This document shows, one piece after another, positions 26,528-34,307 of a stretch of DNA of 64,000 nt. Made by a program: the position numbers and the translations under genes. Position 1 is the first letter of the stretch, and every line of letters begins with the position of its first letter. The stretch covers positions 1-64,000 of the forward strand of contig JAEZKZ010000050.1 of NCBI GenBank assembly GCA_023415305.1, given 5' to 3'. Under the pieces are notes generated by a model that ran no database searches, was not told the DNA's origin, and saw only the letters and a list, made by a program, of their open reading frames with translations. The DNA comes from Bacillota bacterium (lineage in GTDB: Bacteria; Bacillota; Clostridia; Acetivibrionales; DSM-1351).

Positions 26528-27358
26528 TTACTTTATTCCTGATTGTGTGAAACCTTTTACAATATACTTGTTTATAAAAATGAATATCAATGTTACAGGT
26601 AAAACTGCAACGACTGTGGCTGCCATCATCAGGCCTGGATTTATATAATTTTCACCTAGCACCAATGCCGCAATTCCAAGTGTGATAGTCTGAGATTGCG
26701 TCCGGTTAATAACTAATGAAGGCCAGAAGTAATCGTTATATAATGCTAGAAATGTTATAAAGCCTTGTGTTAAGATTATCGGCCTTACCGAAGGCAGGAT
26801 AACTTTCCTTAATGTTTGCATCAATGTTGCACCATCGATGTAAGCTGACTCTTCAAGCTCTTTTGGAAATGCCAGCATAAAATTGTAAACCAGGTATACC
26901 ATCATAACTCCTGCGCCCGACGGCAAAATTAAAGGTGCGAATGAATTAAGTAAACCAACCTCTTTAAATATATAAAAGCTAGGGAAATATGTTACGATTT
27001 CAGGAATAGCAAGTGCCCATATTATGGCGACTATAAAAGCTCTCTTGTAAGGTACATTCAATCGCGCAAGGGCATATGCAGCCAGTGTGCTTACTGTAAC
27101 ACGCAGAAGTGTTCCGCAGGCTGTAACAATAGTAGTATTCAATACCCACTTCCCAACAGGTGATGAAGAGGTGTTGGTGAATAATTCCTTGTAGTTTCCA
27201 AGGGTCCACTTCTTTGGTAACAGTGAAGATGAGCCCAGCGCATCAGGTAATTCTTTGAAGCTGGTGAAAATCATAAACATAAATGGCAGGATAAATAAAT
27301 AGGCTATTATACAGGCAATAAAAAGTAGAATAATTGTTTTTAATTTTTTTCTGTCCAT
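26528..27358 (-). CDS. ABC sugar transporter permease, MalG type
   Basis: 276 residues, six predicted spans. The MalG-type inner-membrane component has the EAA loop ELEESAYIDGATLMQTLRK facing the ATPase. The C-terminus ends KYIVKGFTQSGIK, typical of this family. GGAGG sits just before the ATG, and the upstream permease gene stops 1 base before it, so translation is coupled. The ATPase (MsmK/UgpC-like) is not in the window and is probably shared, as in many Firmicutes. Confidence 0.93.
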   Translation of the reverse strand: MDRKKLKTIILLFIACIIAYLFILPFMFMIFTSFKELPDALGSSSLLPKKWTLGNYKELFTNTSSSPVGKWVLNTTIVTACGTLLRVTVSTLAAYALARLNVPYKRAFIVAIIWALAIPEIVTYFPSFYIFKEVGLLNSFAPLILPSGAGVMMVYLVYNFMLAFPKELEESAYIDGATLMQTLRKVILPSVRPIILTQGFITFLALYNDYFWPSLVINRTQSQTITLGIAALVLGENYINPGLMMAATVVAVLPVTLIFIFINKYIVKGFTQSGIK

Positions 27359-27359
27359 A

Positions 27360-28265
27360 TCACACCCTGCCTCCGTTTAAATCATCTTTTGCTCTGGTTA
27401 GAAAATATTGTGCAATAGAACACGCCACAATAATAAGACCGAGCATTATAGTCATAGCAGTTCCAATACCCAGATTATTTTTAAATATTATGCTGTCATT
27501 AATAACCATTATAATTGGTTTTGTAAACTCTCCAGGACCTCCATTTGTCATCAAGCGCGGCTGACCGAAAACATTAAAGGAGGCAATAATTGTAGTCATT
27601 AATACAAAATAGAATACATTTCTTATACCCGGGAAGGTTATATATACAAACCTTTTCCAGAAACCCGCCCCATCAAGATCTGCTGCTTCATTAACACTTA
27701 CATCAATTTCATTCAAAGCGTTTACAAAAAGCATCATATTATATCCTATTGTCCACCACACAGTGGCAATAGTAAGGGATATCCAGACAAAATCTTTTGA
27801 TTCCAGCCATGGTATTGGTTTAGGTATAATAGACAAATTGATAAGTATATTATTTATGTATCCGCCATTTCCTCTCATAAGCCATAGGAAAATTGCCGCA
27901 ACTGCTGAAACAGACACTGAAAACGATGCAAAATATACTGTACGAAAAAACGGCTTAAAACGGTCGGGAAGCCGGTCAACTAGCATGGCCAGACCAAGAC
28001 TAAATAATACTAAGGGAGGAACCGACATTAATACAAAGATACAGGTATTCTTAAGCCCGTTAAAAAACGATCTGTTGTACATGGAATCAGAAAATAAAAT
28101 TTTTGTATAATTCTCCATGCCCACATATCCCTGATTTCCGGTTATAAGTGAATATTTGTGAAGACTCATGTATCCACCGTATATTATAGGAACCAGTAAA
28201 AATAATACAAAGAAAATTATAAACGGTAATAAAAATAACATCGAAACAAATTTACTTGACTTCAT
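27360..28265 (-). CDS. ABC sugar transporter permease, MalF/UgpA type
   Basis: 301 residues from the ATG at 28265 (AAGGGTG upstream), with the six-span MalF-like pattern (FLLPFIIFFVLFLLVPIIYG first span) and the EAA motif NEAADLDGAGFWKRFVYIT. It pairs with the following permease. Family function is import of oligosaccharides; specificity is set by the binding protein upstream. An in-frame start at 28295 lacks a good site. Confidence 0.92.
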   Translation of the reverse strand: MKSSKFVSMLFLLPFIIFFVLFLLVPIIYGGYMSLHKYSLITGNQGYVGMENYTKILFSDSMYNRSFFNGLKNTCIFVLMSVPPLVLFSLGLAMLVDRLPDRFKPFFRTVYFASFSVSVSAVAAIFLWLMRGNGGYINNILINLSIIPKPIPWLESKDFVWISLTIATVWWTIGYNMMLFVNALNEIDVSVNEAADLDGAGFWKRFVYITFPGIRNVFYFVLMTTIIASFNVFGQPRLMTNGGPGEFTKPIIMVINDSIIFKNNLGIGTAMTIMLGLIIVACSIAQYFLTRAKDDLNGGRV

Positions 28266-28350
28266 TTTATTCACCCTTCTATACGAGATGGACATTTATT
28301 TACAATGGGGAGCAAATGCCCCCCACCATAAATAATTATCCTAAGTCATG

Positions 28351-29667
28351 TTAATGTTCTGCCAGTTCTTTTGCTGTCTTAGTTGCATTCTTCAATTCAA
28401 CCATAAGTTTATCTTTTGTCAGATCAGGATCACTATAAATTAATTCCCAAACATTATTGTAAAGATATTTCACCTGTTCTCTTATGTTATAAATAGGAGG
28501 TAATATTTTTGCCTTGTCAAATATATCATAATTAACAGCCGCAACAGGGTATAGCTCAGGTTTACCCTTTACTACCTCCATAGTTGGAAGATGGATAGGC
28601 GCTTGTCCTGAATCGGCCCAATTCAACATAATTTCAGGTGTGTATATGTAAGACATAAATGCTGCAATACCAGCAAGTTTATCAGCATTATCACACTTGG
28701 CTGAAACTGCAAAAGTATGACCTCCTGCAGGAACCTGCAGGGTATCCCCTAATGTAGGGAATGCAGCTATACCAAGCTTATCTCCCCAGGTCTCCTTGGC
28801 AGATGTGTAATTCCAGGGGCCGGTCAGCGACAGAGCTGCTTGAATATTGGTCTTTTCCTGTGATTTCTTAAGGAAAGCATTAATATCATCATTTGCAGCC
28901 ATCTGAGGAGCGCTCAGCTTATCTTTGTAAATCATTTTGTTAATCTTCAGAAGAGCTTCTGCTGCTTCATCTGTATCAAGTTTTAGATGCCCATCCTCTA
29001 CAAAATTAACATTCATTTGAGTAAGCATAGCCATCGTTAACCAGTCGTGGTCACCACTAAGAGGAATTGCTATAGGGTAAACTCCTGTTTTTTCTGGCTG
29101 AAGCTTATCCCTCAACGCCAGAAGATCCGCATACGTAGTTGGTATCTTGTCAACGAGATCCTTGTTATAGTACATTGTGTCGGCATATAAATCCAACGGG
29201 AAGGCGAATACCCCATCATCATACTTCACGTATGTTTGTGAAATTGAGTGAAAATCTTTTTCAAGTGAAAGGTTTGAAGCTTTGTAAATATCAGATACTT
29301 CTTTTAATAGTCCATCTTCATGATATGTAGAAATAAGATCAGCATGAATAATCAGCATATCAAAATCATCGGTTTTAAACTTTGTATAATGGTCAGCAGT
29401 AATAAGCTGATCAATAAAATACTTGCTTTGAGAAGAATTGAAGCTGTCCACCATCTTTTTCATAAAAGCACCGTCTCCACCGGTAAAGCCATTTATGAAT
29501 CTAATTTTAATCTGTTCACCTGGTTTATCGGTAGCTTCTGCGGTTGAAGCTTGTGTTGCAGAGTTCTTGTCTGTTACAGAGTTATCGGTTGTACCTGAAT
29601 TACCACAAGCTGTTAACATAGAAAAAGTCAGTACCATAGCCAGCAAAATTACTAGAGTCTTTTTCAT
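28351..29667 (-). CDS. Extracellular solute-binding lipoprotein, ABC sugar transporter
   Basis: 438 residues with a lipoprotein signal peptide (MKKTLVILLAMVLTFSML, lipobox TACG), a Ser/Thr-rich tether, and a family-1 sugar-binding fold (FINGFTGGDGAFMKKMVDSF, VFAFPLDLYADTMYYNKDL, GPWNYTSAKETW, PAGGHTFAVS). AAGGAGG precedes the ATG. It is first in the glycan operon; its 5' region is shared with the divergent ArsR-type regulator. The neighbouring xylosidase and GH2 genes suggest a hemicellulose oligosaccharide ligand (inference). Confidence 0.92.
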   Translation of the reverse strand: MKKTLVILLAMVLTFSMLTACGNSGTTDNSVTDKNSATQASTAEATDKPGEQIKIRFINGFTGGDGAFMKKMVDSFNSSQSKYFIDQLITADHYTKFKTDDFDMLIIHADLISTYHEDGLLKEVSDIYKASNLSLEKDFHSISQTYVKYDDGVFAFPLDLYADTMYYNKDLVDKIPTTYADLLALRDKLQPEKTGVYPIAIPLSGDHDWLTMAMLTQMNVNFVEDGHLKLDTDEAAEALLKINKMIYKDKLSAPQMAANDDINAFLKKSQEKTNIQAALSLTGPWNYTSAKETWGDKLGIAAFPTLGDTLQVPAGGHTFAVSAKCDNADKLAGIAAFMSYIYTPEIMLNWADSGQAPIHLPTMEVVKGKPELYPVAAVNYDIFDKAKILPPIYNIREQVKYLYNNVWELIYSDPDLTKDKLMVELKNATKTAKELAEH

Positions 29668-29733
29668 AATTATCCTCCTTATTAATTAGGTAAGAGCTCA
29701 ACAAACATTAACTTTATAAATTACAATATTTAT

Positions 29734-29786
29734 GTAATAAACTTCTCCGGAATTCAAGCATGCAGTTTATTACATTTTTTGTGTAA
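29734..29786. promoter_or_regulatory. Inverted repeats between binding-protein operon and its divergent regulator
   Basis: GTAATAAACT (29734-29743) and AGTTTATTAC (29764-29773) are perfect inverse copies 20 bases apart. TTACA...TGTAA (29770-29786) forms a second, overlapping repeat. Placed about 70-130 bases before the binding-protein start, they are plausible operators for the adjacent ArsR-type protein. Confidence 0.5.
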
Positions 29787-29856
29787 TTAATATATTATCA
29801 TGTTAGACTATATTCATTGTTATGTCAACAATATTTTTGTATATTTTGGATATATT

Positions 29857-29885
29857 TTGACATTATTTTCTCTTTATAGTATAAT
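29857..29885 (+). promoter_or_regulatory. Consensus sigma-A promoter of the ArsR-type regulator gene
   Basis: TTGACA (29857-29862), 17-base spacer, TATAAT (29880-29885): perfect match to the vegetative consensus, about 80 bases before the start codon. Confidence 0.85.
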
Positions 29886-29964
29886 AATTAATATAAAATA
29901 ATAGCTAATTCATTATTTTATAAAAACATTTATTTCATAAATTCTGTAACAAAGAGGGAGTAAA

Positions 29965-30936
29965 ATGAAAACCAGTGATAGAAAAACAATAAAAATACTT
30001 GGCGAAAGAAATATTTCACTAAATTTGGATAACACCGCACACCATGCGCATATTACAAAAATCGGGAAAGCTTTGTCCTCTCCTATTAGGCTTCAAATGA
30101 TGAATCTGCTAAAAATAAACCCCACTTCACTTCTGGAGATTTCCGAAGCAATGGGGCTTCCAGTATCCTCTACAGCTCTGCATATTAAATGCCTGGAGGA
30201 TGCAAGGCTTATTATCACCGAATCACAACCCGGAATTAGAGGCTCAATGCGAGTCTGCCTTTGCACTACTCAATCAATTCATATAGACGCAGCAGAGCAA
30301 GCTCTAGACCAAGAGGATAAAACAATTACTGTTGAAATGCCGGTAGGCAACTTCTATCAGTGGGAGGTAGAACCCACATGCGGTTTGGCTGATGAAAATG
30401 GTTCCATGGACACCTATGACAATCCGAAGTCCTTCTACTCGCCATATCGCATGAATGCCCAGCTCGTCTGGTTCCAGCAAGGATATGTAGAATACAGATT
30501 CCCTAACCACTGCGACAATCATATTCTGCCCGAAGAGATTTCCTTCAGCTTAGAACTCTGTTCAGAAGCGCCGGGTTATATGGAAAATTGGCCTTCTGAT
30601 ATAACTATATCAATAAACAATCAGGAACTTGGAATTTATCGTTCACCCGGCGACTTCGGTTCAAGGCATGGTCTGTTGACTCCAGCCGTCTGGCAGCATG
30701 GTCGGACCCAGTATGGTTTGCTGAAGACCTTCTCAGTTCGGAAAAACGGTGGATATATCGATGGCGTTATGGTAAACCCCAAAATCAATATTGAGAACTT
30801 AAATCTGAATATGAACCCATTTATATCATTGAAAATTGAAATAAAATCCGATGCAGAGCATATCGGTGGCATAAATATTTTTGGTGAAAAATATGGTGAT
30901 TTCAAACAAGGCATCATTATGAGAATAATATATTAA
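29965..30936 (+). CDS. ArsR-type regulator with C-terminal beta-rich sensor domain
   Basis: 323 residues. Residues about 28-105 form a winged helix (GKALSSPIRLQMMNLLKI, ISEAMGLPVSSTALHIKCLE as recognition region). The remaining 210 residues are beta-rich with many aromatics (GNFYQWEVEPTCGL, YMENWPSDITISINNQELG), unlike simple metal-sensing ArsR proteins, and may bind a sugar ligand (inference). GAGGGAG precedes the ATG. It is divergent from the ABC/GH operon, the standard place for its controller, and 34 bases before the PHP gene. Confidence 0.82.
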   Translation: MKTSDRKTIKILGERNISLNLDNTAHHAHITKIGKALSSPIRLQMMNLLKINPTSLLEISEAMGLPVSSTALHIKCLEDARLIITESQPGIRGSMRVCLCTTQSIHIDAAEQALDQEDKTITVEMPVGNFYQWEVEPTCGLADENGSMDTYDNPKSFYSPYRMNAQLVWFQQGYVEYRFPNHCDNHILPEEISFSLELCSEAPGYMENWPSDITISINNQELGIYRSPGDFGSRHGLLTPAVWQHGRTQYGLLKTFSVRKNGGYIDGVMVNPKINIENLNLNMNPFISLKIEIKSDAEHIGGINIFGEKYGDFKQGIIMRIIY

Positions 30937-30970
30937 ACCGGGACTAGAATTCCCGGACAGGAGGTATTTT

Positions 30971-31879
30971 ATGAAAGGTTTGAACACAACCGGCAATTGG
31001 TATAAAGGGAACCTGCATTGCCACACAACTAATTCCGACGGAAAGCTTAGCCCGAAAGAAACAGTAGAACAGTATAAAAGTAAAGGCTGGAGCTTTCTTG
31101 CCATAACAGACCACCAGTACTATTCGCACCTTTCACATTTAGGAAGTGATGACTTTCTGATATTGCCCGGCATTGAGCTCGAAGTTACAAATCCCGACCC
31201 AATACGTATATACCATTCATTGGGTATAGGTAAAGAGCCGTGTGGAGAAAATAATGGTTTCAGCAACGGCGAATATATTGAAGTCCCAGAATGGGAAGGT
31301 ATTTCCACCCCACAAGAAAACATCAACAGGATAACAGCAGCAAATAACCTGGCAATATTTTGCCATCCAAACTGGTCCAGGCTTGAACTTGCTGATTTTT
31401 TAGACTTATCAGGATATTTTGCAATAGAAATTTTCAATTACGGATGCGCAATTGAAAGCCATACCGGGCTTTCAATTGACTACTGGGATTCCCTTTTGAG
31501 ACGGGGACGCAAGGTTTGGGGAGTTGCCACCGATGATTCACATCATATCCTCGAAGATCGTTGCGGTGGATGGATTTGTGTAAATTCACCCTCACTCTGC
31601 CAAAAAGATATTGTTACAGCAATGATTAAGGGTAACTTCTACGCCTCAAACGGACCTGAGATATTTGAATTTTATGTTTCAGAGGGTAAAGTTCACGTAA
31701 AATGTTCTCCGGTATCAGCAATACATTTTGTTACATACGAATATATGGGTTACAGTGAGATTTCAAAGGAACTCATATCCAGCGCATTCTACAAATTACG
31801 CGGCAATGAAACCTATGTAAGAGTTGAATGTGTTGACGAGCGCGGAAACACTGCATGGAGTAATCCAATTTTTCTATAA
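30971..31879 (+). CDS. PHP-domain metal-dependent phosphoesterase
   Basis: 302 residues. The PHP metal-binding signature is clear: GNLHCHTTNSDGKLSP, ITDHQYYSH, PGIELEV, FCHPNW and VATDDSHH. The first 230 residues form the barrel and the last 70 a small beta domain ending AWSNPIFL. GGAGG precedes the ATG. PHP proteins hydrolyse phosphate esters or, in some carbohydrate loci, act in sugar metabolism; the substrate is unknown here. It is co-transcribed with the ArsR-type regulator. Confidence 0.88.
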   Translation: MKGLNTTGNWYKGNLHCHTTNSDGKLSPKETVEQYKSKGWSFLAITDHQYYSHLSHLGSDDFLILPGIELEVTNPDPIRIYHSLGIGKEPCGENNGFSNGEYIEVPEWEGISTPQENINRITAANNLAIFCHPNWSRLELADFLDLSGYFAIEIFNYGCAIESHTGLSIDYWDSLLRRGRKVWGVATDDSHHILEDRCGGWICVNSPSLCQKDIVTAMIKGNFYASNGPEIFEFYVSEGKVHVKCSPVSAIHFVTYEYMGYSEISKELISSAFYKLRGNETYVRVECVDERGNTAWSNPIFL

Positions 31880-32050
31880 CACATAAGCATATTTTTCTGT
31901 GACAAAATAAAATTATATAAAAATAAAATTATATGAAAATAAGAATTCTGAAGCTGTTATACCTGCTTAAAAATTGTATAAATACAGTTCTTAAGCCAAA
32001 TCCAGGCAGGTGTGCTCCGGATTTGCTGGACACACGGCGCACTTAATATT

Positions 32051-32083
32051 AAAAGCCAGGCATCCTACCGTGCCTGGCTTTTA
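32051..32083. terminator. Bidirectional terminator between PHP and AraC genes
   Basis: AAAGCCAGGCA and TGCCTGGCTTT form a perfect 11-bp stem with an 8-base loop, flanked by A and T runs. It serves the convergent PHP and AraC genes. A diverged copy lies at 32997-33029. Confidence 0.88.
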
Positions 32084-32152
32084 AGCTTATCCTCTATAAA
32101 AAATTTTCGGTTTTAAGTCACTTCTTCTATGTAGACTTACTTTCCCAGAACA

Positions 32153-32782
32153 TCATTTTTTAACAACCGGTATCCAGATTTCGCTTTTGTAGTCAGTTGT
32201 ATTATCCTCATACATTCCACTGTACACGCGTAATAAACCATATGGTTCAGTGTCCCCCAGTTCAGTTATTTGCTCAAATGTCTGTGCTGATGTCTCGCTC
32301 CACATTCTTCCGATGTTTTCACCTAAACCATCAACATGCGAAAACCTCCGTCTTACACCTACAACGGTAAATGAATCTTTTTGCTCAATTCTGTAGTTCA
32401 TATCAACCACTCCTTTTATTGATAAGGAGAATGTCACACGGGGATACTCTTTTAGCGATATGCCTTTTTCTCTTGCTTTTGAGGGTATAACTTCATGCAT
32501 TGCAATAAATGCACGGGTAAACGAGTCAGGCGAATTATAGCCATACTTCAAAGCAATATCAATTATCTTTTCTCTGCTATTCTGCAAATCAAAGGCGGCA
32601 AGCGTAAGTCGGCGACGGCGAATATATTCGGATAGCGGTATGCCGATAAGGAAAGCAAACATGCGTTGAAAGTGATATTGGGAACATAATGCTACTTGCG
32701 CAATCCTTGCGTAATCAATTTCAGCATCAAGATTATTTTCAATATAATCTATTGCATTTTTCATATTCTCAAGCGTATCCAT
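32153..32782 (-). CDS. AraC-family regulator with shortened GyrI-like domain
   Basis: 209 residues. Two AraC helix-turn-helix units occupy about 1-105 (YARIAQVALCSQYHFQRMF, IDIALKYGYNSPDSFTRAF). The rest matches the start of a GyrI-like effector domain (YRIEQKDSFTVVGVRRRFS, IGRMWSETSAQTFEQI) and then jumps to its usual last residues DYKSEIWIPVVKK. Relatives are about 285-300 residues, so some 80 residues of the ligand domain seem to be missing in frame. The DNA-binding part is complete; ligand response is doubtful. Confidence 0.82.
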   Translation of the reverse strand: MDTLENMKNAIDYIENNLDAEIDYARIAQVALCSQYHFQRMFAFLIGIPLSEYIRRRRLTLAAFDLQNSREKIIDIALKYGYNSPDSFTRAFIAMHEVIPSKAREKGISLKEYPRVTFSLSIKGVVDMNYRIEQKDSFTVVGVRRRFSHVDGLGENIGRMWSETSAQTFEQITELGDTEPYGLLRVYSGMYEDNTTDYKSEIWIPVVKK

Positions 32783-33086
32783 ATGTTTCTCCCTTCAAGC
32801 TAAGTATAATATAGGAGTTTTTACAAATACCCGATAATATTTGCAAGATTTTGTAGGTTGTAATATCTAGAAGTTAGTTCTGAAGGTAATAGATATTTTC
32901 TCCAGTTCGCACTTTCTCACAATTCCGATTATTCAAAAACTACTACATCTATACTATATTTGGAATTAGCTGGAGTCAATAGCAAATCATATATAACAAA
33001 AGCCAGGCTACTTACCGCGCCCGGCTTTTAAACTTATCCTCTATGTAAATTTATGATTTTCAGTTTTACACTTAATCTATGTAAAC
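32783..33086. other. Gap between spoIIID and araC-type gene
   Basis: 304 bases with no gene. It holds the spoIIID terminator at 32997-33029 and presumably the promoter of the AraC-type gene; no clear -35/-10 pair was picked out. Confidence 0.5.
32997..33029 (-). terminator. Terminator of spoIIID
   Basis: AAAGCCAGG/CCCGGCTTT hairpin with flanking A and T runs, about 60 bases after the spoIIID stop. Hairpin and following 60 bases resemble the region at 32051-32150. Confidence 0.75.
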
Positions 33087-33335
33087 TTACTTCCCCTGAT
33101 ATTTTGCCTTTGTTGCTTCTCCGCCCCGTATATGCCTCTCTGCCTTATTCTCCTCGAGTATGATCCTGACATCATTCATAAGTGTTGGATTTATTTTCTC
33201 TAGTCTTTCAGTTACATCTTTGTGGACTGTGCTCTTGCTGATCCCGAATTTTTTAGCAGCGTATCGTACTGTTGTCTTCTTCTCGATAATATAATTCGCG
33301 AGTTCTAAAACTCGTTCTTCTATATATTCCTTCAA
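33087..33335 (-). CDS. spoIIID: Sporulation transcription factor SpoIIID
   Basis: 82-residue DNA-binding protein that switches mother-cell gene expression between sigma-E and sigma-K. The HTH is RYAAKKFGISKSTVHKDVTE; RHIRGGEATKAKYQGK is the conserved basic tail. Length equals the family (82-93). The start is TTG at 33335 with GGGGGG about 8 bases upstream; a nearby ATG is out of frame. In B. subtilis spoIIID is next to mbl; here it is about 19 kb away on the same strand. Confidence 0.96.
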   Translation of the reverse strand: MKEYIEERVLELANYIIEKKTTVRYAAKKFGISKSTVHKDVTERLEKINPTLMNDVRIILEENKAERHIRGGEATKAKYQGK

Positions 33336-33441
33336 CCATATACCCCCCTTTAATAAGGCAAATATTTACTGCAAAGTAGGCAAAATCAATTATCAATAAA
33401 AATGCAAGAGATTAGTTTTATTGCAATTGACTTCTAAAGCT

Positions 33442-33555
33442 ACACAGGCTGTGTCTACGATGTATCTACTAGATACATTGTATATATATGCCTACGAGGG
33501 ATGGGTTATGAATAATATAAATTAATATTCCAGATGTTTTAATAAATATTAATTT
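33442..33555. promoter_or_regulatory. Cluster of palindromes between spoIIID and the lipoprotein gene
   Basis: ACACA-GGC-TGTGT (33442-33454), the perfect palindrome ATGTATCTA-C-TAGATACAT (33460-33478), and AAATTAATATT/AATATTAATTT (33519-33529, 33545-33555) follow one another in the 341-bp divergent gap. They look like operators or transcript hairpins; no binding protein is implied. Confidence 0.5.
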
Positions 33556-33676
33556 AATTGTTATTTGTTATTATATGTTAATAAGAAGTTGTAATTTGCC
33601 GATATAACCCTGTAATGTTAAAGTCTTGTAAAACCTTTAGCTAATGTTTCATACTAAATTTTTGGAGGAATTATCT

Positions 33677-34153
33677 GTGAAGTTAAAGAATACAGGTATT
33701 GTAGTGGTCATATTAATAGTATTATCCTTGGTACTTGCAGGCTGTGGTGATCCTGTAAAGAGTGATATTCAAAATTTTGATAAGTCCTGTACAAGCGCAG
33801 CTGAAGTGATGGCTTCTCTTGAGAAATCATTATCCGATGTATCCGGCGCCAATGCAGGGAAATTATTATTAGAAAGCGCTACGAAGATAGAATCTACTAA
33901 AAAGACTATCGAAGCTATTGAAGTTGAAACTCAAGAAGTTAAAGATGTAAAAAGTATACTGGTTGAAGCACTGGGATTAACTGCTGAAGGCTGTAAAGTA
34001 ATCGGTGAAGCAGCCGAGAATCCCGAAAAGGCTGATCTGAAGGCGGTAGAAGATGCTCAAGCTAAGCTTGCAAAAGGTACGCAGTTATTTAACGAATTCT
34101 CGACTAAATATGAGGAACTTGCAAATAAACATGGTTTGACAGTAGAAAAATAA
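33677..34153 (+). CDS. Small secreted lipoprotein, helical
   Basis: 158 residues from a GTG at 33677 with GGAGG 8 bases upstream; the ATG at 33644 would place that site inside the gene. Lipoprotein signal (IVVVILIVLSLVLAGCG) is followed by a mostly helical, acidic/lysine-rich mature part (ESATKIESTKKTIEAIEVE) likely to form a coiled coil or four-helix bundle. The family is not recognised. It is monocistronic with a terminator shared with serS. Confidence 0.75.
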   Translation: MKLKNTGIVVVILIVLSLVLAGCGDPVKSDIQNFDKSCTSAAEVMASLEKSLSDVSGANAGKLLLESATKIESTKKTIEAIEVETQEVKDVKSILVEALGLTAEGCKVIGEAAENPEKADLKAVEDAQAKLAKGTQLFNEFSTKYEELANKHGLTVEK

Positions 34154-34225
34154 TGTGATTTTCAAATAAACATATATTAAATTTAAATATATTGACAAGA
34201 CTTACATATTAGTTAGAAAGAAAAT

Positions 34226-34265
34226 GTAAACACCTCTCAAATGAATCTTTGGGAGGTGTTTTATT
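34226..34265. terminator. Terminator between lipoprotein gene and serS
   Basis: AACACCTCTC and GGGAGGTGTT flank a 12-base loop, with T-run on the plus strand and AAA on the other side; serves both convergent genes. Confidence 0.8.
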
Positions 34266-34307
34266 CGTTTATTATTTCTAGATATTTTAGTCATTGACGC
34301 CTTATTT

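Noticed and set aside
29967..30250. Metal-sensing ArsR function for the regulator at 29965
   Set aside because: No clustered Cys/His metal site at the usual recognition-helix position, and the genomic context is carbohydrate use.
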